Origin: JAXHLG01 sp964505305
GTDB taxonomy: Bacteria; Patescibacteriota; Minisyncoccia; Moranbacterales; DUUL01
Reading direction: 5' to 3'
DNA length: 6,946 bases
Assembly (NCBI GenBank): GCA_964505305.1
Contig: CAZDHE010000031.1
Span: forward strand, 1 to 6,946
Shown here: positions 4,649-6,946 of the stretch, piece by piece
How positions within the stretch are numbered: position 1 is the first letter of the stretch
Layout: each line of letters opens with the position of its first letter
The notes under the pieces: model-generated
The model's input: only the letters and a program-made list of their open reading frames with translations
Databases searched by the model: none
What the model was told of the DNA's origin: nothing
Translations under genes and position numbers: made by a program

Positions 4649-4680
4649 GTCATTTTTCAAAAATGTCATTTTTCAAAAAA
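4649..4680 (-). repeat. 16-bp tandem repeat abutting the -35 box, possible operator
   Basis: GTCATTTTTCAAAAAT (4649-4664) is followed by a second copy differing only in its last base (4665-4680). Each unit contains the palindrome TTTTTCAAAAA apart from its centre. The array begins one base upstream of the -35 hexamer. It could be an activator or UP-element-like site, or simply A/T-rich DNA. The rest of the gene-free stretch 4582-4916 holds only the promoter-like elements listed here. Confidence 0.5.
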
Positions 4681-4776
4681 ATTTTATAAAAATCAAAAAG
4701 AGCTTAAATTAAAGAAAAAATTTGTGTTTTTATTTTCTGTTGCCCCCAAATTGCACTTTAATAAGGCAAAGTTTGG

Positions 4777-4785
4777 TGATATAAT
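4777..4785 (+). promoter_or_regulatory. Extended -10 element upstream of the DUF5680 gene
   Basis: TGATATAAT, identical to the element at 151-159. It would give a leader of about 125 nt before the ATG at 4917. A second, simple TATAAT at 4891-4896 would give a leader of only about 14 nt. Neither has a clear -35 box, so I cannot say which is used. Confidence 0.4.
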
Positions 4786-4916
4786 CAAAATAGATGAATA
4801 CTTGAAGTTTTACCCAATAAGCACGGGGGTAACTACAGATATTTGGATACATTATGCAAAATCGCTCGGGCAACGGCTCAATAAAATCTATATAATTCAA
4901 TCTTTTTCTTTAATGT

Positions 4917-5384
4917 ATGGAACTAAGTAAATTTCTTGTCAAAGCCAAGACCGCCACTTACGCCAGTGAGGGAGAAGCCAGCGAAAGGGTTTTGGAAGAT
5001 GGAGCAAAAGAATTAACTTTTGAAAGTGGCAATTTCAAGTATCGTGATAGATATTATGGGTTCAATCCATTTTTCGGCGAAGAAATTGTTTGGCAAAGCG
5101 GTGAAATTGTTTGGGCCATGAATTATTTTGGAAAAATTTATCCTGATGAGGTTCCCTGTGAAGAGGTTTACAAGTTTCTCCAGAGCGCAATGAGGCAAGT
5201 CAAAGAAGACCGGCCGTTTAGAGGGCCCAATAATTTTAAAAGCGGCGGCTTTGAATACATTGATGAATCAACCGGCGATATCCATGACTTCACCGGAGCT
5301 GAAAGAATTATCCATAAAGGACAAGAAATCTACAGATTGAATTATCACGGCGGCTCAATGCAGCGCCGCCGTATTGATTCATAA
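4917..5384 (+). CDS. DUF5680 family protein
   Basis: The 155-aa protein matches, from memory, the layout of the DUF5680 family across nearly its whole length: FLVKAKTATYASEGE near the N-terminus, YRDRYYGFNPFFGEEIVW (42-59), IVWAMNYFG (64-72), PFRGPNNF (100-107), FTGAERI (125-131) and YRLNYHGG (139-146) at the end. The family is small, soluble and of unknown biochemical function; several invariant glycines and aromatics suggest a compact beta-rich fold. The length is as expected for a complete member. The start at 4917 is preferred because the conserved ELSKFLVKAK begins right there; no Shine-Dalgarno sequence is seen. It is monocistronic, with a hairpin 42 nt after the stop. The two nearest neighbours are unrelated small genes. 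Confidence 0.85.
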   Translation: MELSKFLVKAKTATYASEGEASERVLEDGAKELTFESGNFKYRDRYYGFNPFFGEEIVWQSGEIVWAMNYFGKIYPDEVPCEEVYKFLQSAMRQVKEDRPFRGPNNFKSGGFEYIDESTGDIHDFTGAERIIHKGQEIYRLNYHGGSMQRRRIDS

Positions 5385-5425
5385 AATCTGCTGCCCTACC
5401 CCAAACCCGAAACCTTTGCTCAAAA

Positions 5426-5459
5426 CTAAACCCGACAACCTATAGTGTGTCGGGTTTAG
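5426..5459 (+). terminator. Perfect 12-bp hairpin after the DUF5680 gene
   Basis: CTAAACCCGACA (5426-5437) and TGTCGGGTTTAG (5448-5459) pair without a mismatch around a 10-nt loop. The stem ends in TTTAG on the + strand; no longer T-run follows. Minus-strand readthrough would meet TTTTGAG beyond the stem, so it may act in both directions. It is the likely end of the 4917-5384 transcript. Confidence 0.65.
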
Positions 5460-5531
5460 AGAATATCTTAATTGATGCTTGCGGATGATTAATATCAAAA
5501 CTTTTGTTTATTTTTTCATTCTTTGATGTTA

Positions 5532-5574
5532 AGCTTCAATTAATTAAACGTTGAACAAATATTTTTAGGAAGCT
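5532..5574. repeat. Inverted repeat in the leader of the 56-aa gene
   Basis: AGCTTC (5532-5537) and GAAGCT (5569-5574) are complementary, and a nested TTCAA (5535-5539) can pair instead with TTGAA (5551-5555). The two pairings overlap and exclude each other. This lies just upstream of the ribosome binding site at 5589 and might influence translation. No convincing promoter hexamers were found in 5460-5585. Confidence 0.25.
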
Positions 5575-5588
5575 CGTTTTAAAAATGA

Positions 5589-5594
5589 GGAGGT
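5589..5594 (+). promoter_or_regulatory. Strong Shine-Dalgarno sequence
   Basis: GGAGGT, 5 nt before the ATG at 5600, inside a longer GAGGAGGT. It is the main evidence that the short reading frame behind it is translated. Confidence 0.85.
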
Positions 5595-5599
5595 AAAAA

Positions 5600-5770
5600 A
5601 TGAAAGCTTTTTTCTTCAGTTCAAGAAAAGCCAGAATGGATCATCGTCGTCGTGCATCCAGGGGAAGAAAGGAATCAGCGGTTAGCGTTGTGAATAAAGT
5701 CCTGATGGAAAACCCGGAGGATTCTTTTCAAAAAATAATTGAGCGCCTTAAAACGGCAAATTCCAACTGA
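5600..5770 (+). CDS. Small basic protein of 56 aa
   Basis: A short gene that is easily missed. The product begins MKAFFFSSRKARMDHRRR, with about nine Arg/Lys in residues 9-24 (RKARMDHRRRASRGRK), and then changes to a probable amphipathic helix (VSVVNKVLMENPEDSFQKII, followed by ERLKTANSN). The basic N-terminal half suggests binding to nucleic acid or another polyanion. No cysteines or membrane segment are present. It has a strong ribosome binding site (GGAGGT, 5 nt spacing), a TGA stop, and a GC-rich hairpin 9 nt later. I know no family for it. The codon use is mixed (CGT, AGA, CTG, CCG), closer to the right-hand genes than to the AT-rich restriction operon. Confidence 0.75.
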   Translation: MKAFFFSSRKARMDHRRRASRGRKESAVSVVNKVLMENPEDSFQKIIERLKTANSN

Positions 5771-5779
5771 GCTTCCCAG

Positions 5780-5799
5780 GGGGAGACATCCGTCTCCCC
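5780..5799 (+). terminator. GC-rich hairpin after the 56-aa gene
   Basis: GGGGAGAC (5780-5787) and GTCTCCCC (5792-5799) form a perfect 8-bp stem with the 4-nt loop ATCC, starting 9 nt after the TGA. It is followed by GCTTCCTAAAAG and not by a T-run, so it may be a weak terminator or mRNA stabiliser. Confidence 0.55.
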
Positions 5800-5916
5800 G
5801 CTTCCTAAAAGTATTTGTTTTGACGGCTTATTAATCAACAGATTACAGGCTGAGAATGGCACGCTCGATACTGTTTCATATCCGAATCAGACCTTTTCGA
5901 AAGTTTTTTGTCTTCT

Positions 5917-5926
5917 CCCCCCCCCC
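5917..5926. repeat. Run of ten C
   Basis: A C10 homopolymer in the gap between the 56-aa gene and the methyltransferase (5800-6039). Such tracts can vary in length by slippage. It lies within a 53-codon open frame (5856-6017) that I do not accept as a gene. The rest of the gap shows no clear promoter or other signal. Confidence 0.85.
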
Positions 5927-6039
5927 TTTCTTTTTGGTAATCCCGGCAGAAGAAGTAATTTTGCTGATAGGATATAAAGGGAAGGTTGTCCGGCTGATTT
6001 TCGCAAACTTCTTATAACTCTAATATTACTCTCTCTTTT

Positions 6040-6771
6040 ATGGAAAAAATTAACAAAATTGGGGATATATACGATAGGAAAACCACTAGTAATTACTATG
6101 AAACCGTCGGCCGAAACTTTGAGGAAAAGCTCGAGAATGATGAAGACAAGCTTCTCAACAATTTAATCCCGCAAAATTTAGAAGGTAAAATTGTTCTTGA
6201 TCTCGGCTGCGGAAATGGCAGACACTCGGAAATATTCTGCAAAAGAGGAGCCGAGAAAGTGGTCGCCATTGATTTGAGCGAGTCCATGCTGGAGGAGGCC
6301 AAAGCAAGAAAAGAAGAAAAGGGGCTGAGCCGGCTGGAATTGGCGCAAGCGGACATGGACGATCTGCCGGTCGGAAAAGATAAATTCGATTTCATTTTTT
6401 CCCGTTTTAGCTTGATGTATTCCGGAAACATGAAGCAGGTTGTAAAAACTCTCAGCGAATCGCTTTCCGATAACGGCAAACTTCTGGCGGAAGTAAGCAT
6501 TGCTTCAAAACAAGAACACCGCGCCGGCGACCGGAAAAAGCCCGTGCCTTTGATTTTGACTATTGGCGACAAAAAAGTTGAATTAAAAAATTTCCCTTAT
6601 TCCATGGAGGAATATACAGAAGCATTCAAAGAAGCAGGATTGGAAATTGAAGTTGCCAAACAGTTCCCCGCCGATAATTTAACTATCAAAGAAGGCTTTC
6701 CAGACAAAGACAAAATTAAATTTTCCTACGCCGTTTTTCAGGCAAGGAAAGACAAAAGAAAGAAGATATAA
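6040..6771 (+). CDS. Class I SAM-dependent methyltransferase, substrate unknown
   Basis: The 243-aa enzyme has a Rossmann-type methyltransferase core: motif I VLDLGCGNGRHS (52-63), the acidic residue ending strand 2 in VVAIDLSESMLEEA (74-87), ADMDDLP (104-110) after strand 3, and FDFIFSRFSLMY (116-127) as motif IV. This is the Methyltransf_11/25 pattern of small-molecule or macromolecule methylation. The region after the core (about 155-215, with GDKKVELKNFPYSMEEYTEAFKEAGLE) would cap the substrate site but does not reveal the substrate. The N-terminal YDRKTTSNYYETVG helix is typical of this group. The protein ends in a basic tail. It is cytosolic. It is distinctly more GC-rich than the restriction operon (32 of 60 bases at 6301-6360), so it probably belongs to the host core. 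No Shine-Dalgarno sequence precedes the ATG. Confidence 0.92.
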   Translation: MEKINKIGDIYDRKTTSNYYETVGRNFEEKLENDEDKLLNNLIPQNLEGKIVLDLGCGNGRHSEIFCKRGAEKVVAIDLSESMLEEAKARKEEKGLSRLELAQADMDDLPVGKDKFDFIFSRFSLMYSGNMKQVVKTLSESLSDNGKLLAEVSIASKQEHRAGDRKKPVPLILTIGDKKVELKNFPYSMEEYTEAFKEAGLEIEVAKQFPADNLTIKEGFPDKDKIKFSYAVFQARKDKRKKI

Positions 6772-6892
6772 AATTTGGGAAATCTTTTAATTTTGGCTTA
6801 TTGTTTTGCGCCCGCTCTCGTCTATCAAGGAGAGAATCGCTTTGGAAAATGGAAGATACAATACATTTTAGGATTTTCTTTAATTTTTCTAT

Positions 6893-6946
6893 ATGCCGCT
6901 CAAAAAAATTCAAAAGGATGTTGACCAGTGGACAAGCCAATTCAAG
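6893..6946 (+). CDS. MazG-like nucleotide pyrophosphohydrolase, N-terminal fragment
   Basis: Only the first 18 codons lie in the window, reading MPLKKIQKDVDQWTSQFK before the edge. This is the usual beginning of the short MazG-like NTP pyrophosphohydrolases, where a helix of the form LKxIQKDVDxW-xSQFK precedes the Mg-binding ExxE helices, which would lie outside the window. An in-frame TAA at 6881-6883 makes the ATG at 6893 the first possible start. No Shine-Dalgarno sequence is visible. Members hydrolyse nucleoside triphosphates to monophosphates and pyrophosphate in pool sanitation. It follows the methyltransferase by 121 nt in the same direction; a weak CTCTC/GAGAG hairpin (6815-6834 area) lies between. 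The call rests on 18 residues and should be treated as probable only. Confidence 0.55.
   Translation, partial: MPLKKIQKDVDQWTSQFK

Noticed and set aside
4724..4930. Plus-strand open frame beginning with GTG
   Set aside because: It has no ribosome binding site, contains both promoter-like elements of the next gene, and overlaps the start of the DUF5680 gene.
5856..6017. 53-codon open frame containing the C10 tract, as a gene
   Set aside because: It has no clear ribosome binding site, an unusual hydrophobic and proline content caused by the C-run, and no recognised relatives; kept only as a low-interest finding.

Overview
AT-rich bacterial DNA, most likely from a member of the Candidate Phyla Radiation (Patescibacteria). 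That placement is an inference from gene style: many short genes of no recognised family, long A/T-rich intergenic stretches, extended -10 promoters, and small DUF6804-like, DUF5680-like and MazG-like proteins. No ribosomal RNA gene, tRNA, integrase, transposase or CRISPR array is visible. All genes read well with TAA/TGA as stops, so the standard bacterial code fits.

The window falls into four parts. (1) Positions 1-1310 look like small accessory cassettes. A 702-bp unit (145-846) is bounded by 28-bp inverted repeats matching at 26 of 28 positions. It carries two short genes of unknown function, the second encoding a protein with a C-terminal membrane anchor. Next comes a four-helix membrane protein gene of DUF6804 type (882-1205), bounded by two related intergenic motifs in opposite orientation. 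The second motif sits inside a complex nested or pseudoknot-like inverted repeat (1223-1304). (2) Positions 1449-3805 hold a tight three-gene + strand operon: a PD-(D/E)xK-type protein that is probably a restriction endonuclease, a beta-class DNA methyltransferase, and a zinc-ribbon plus DUF4145 (HEPN-like) protein. The spacers are 2 and 5 nt. It reads as a type II restriction-modification system with an unusual third member. (3) Positions 3749-4720 are mostly non-coding, with several hairpins that fold better as minus-strand RNA and a 20-nt match to a conserved 16S rRNA segment. They are followed by a self-contained minus-strand transcription unit (promoter, GGAGG ribosome binding site, 78-aa cysteine-containing protein, intrinsic terminator). 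(4) Positions 4777-6946 hold a DUF5680 family gene, a 56-aa basic small protein with a strong ribosome binding site, a class I SAM-dependent methyltransferase, and the first 18 codons of a probable MazG-like pyrophosphohydrolase that runs off the window.

Base composition changes along the window: by hand count 13 of 60 bases are G/C at 2881-2940 against 32 of 60 at 6301-6360. With the restriction-modification operon and the cassette-like repeats, this suggests that the left half is horizontally acquired and the right end is more like host core sequence. The genes in the left half have no visible Shine-Dalgarno sequence, whereas the two smallest genes on the right (4345-4581 and 5600-5770) have strong ones.
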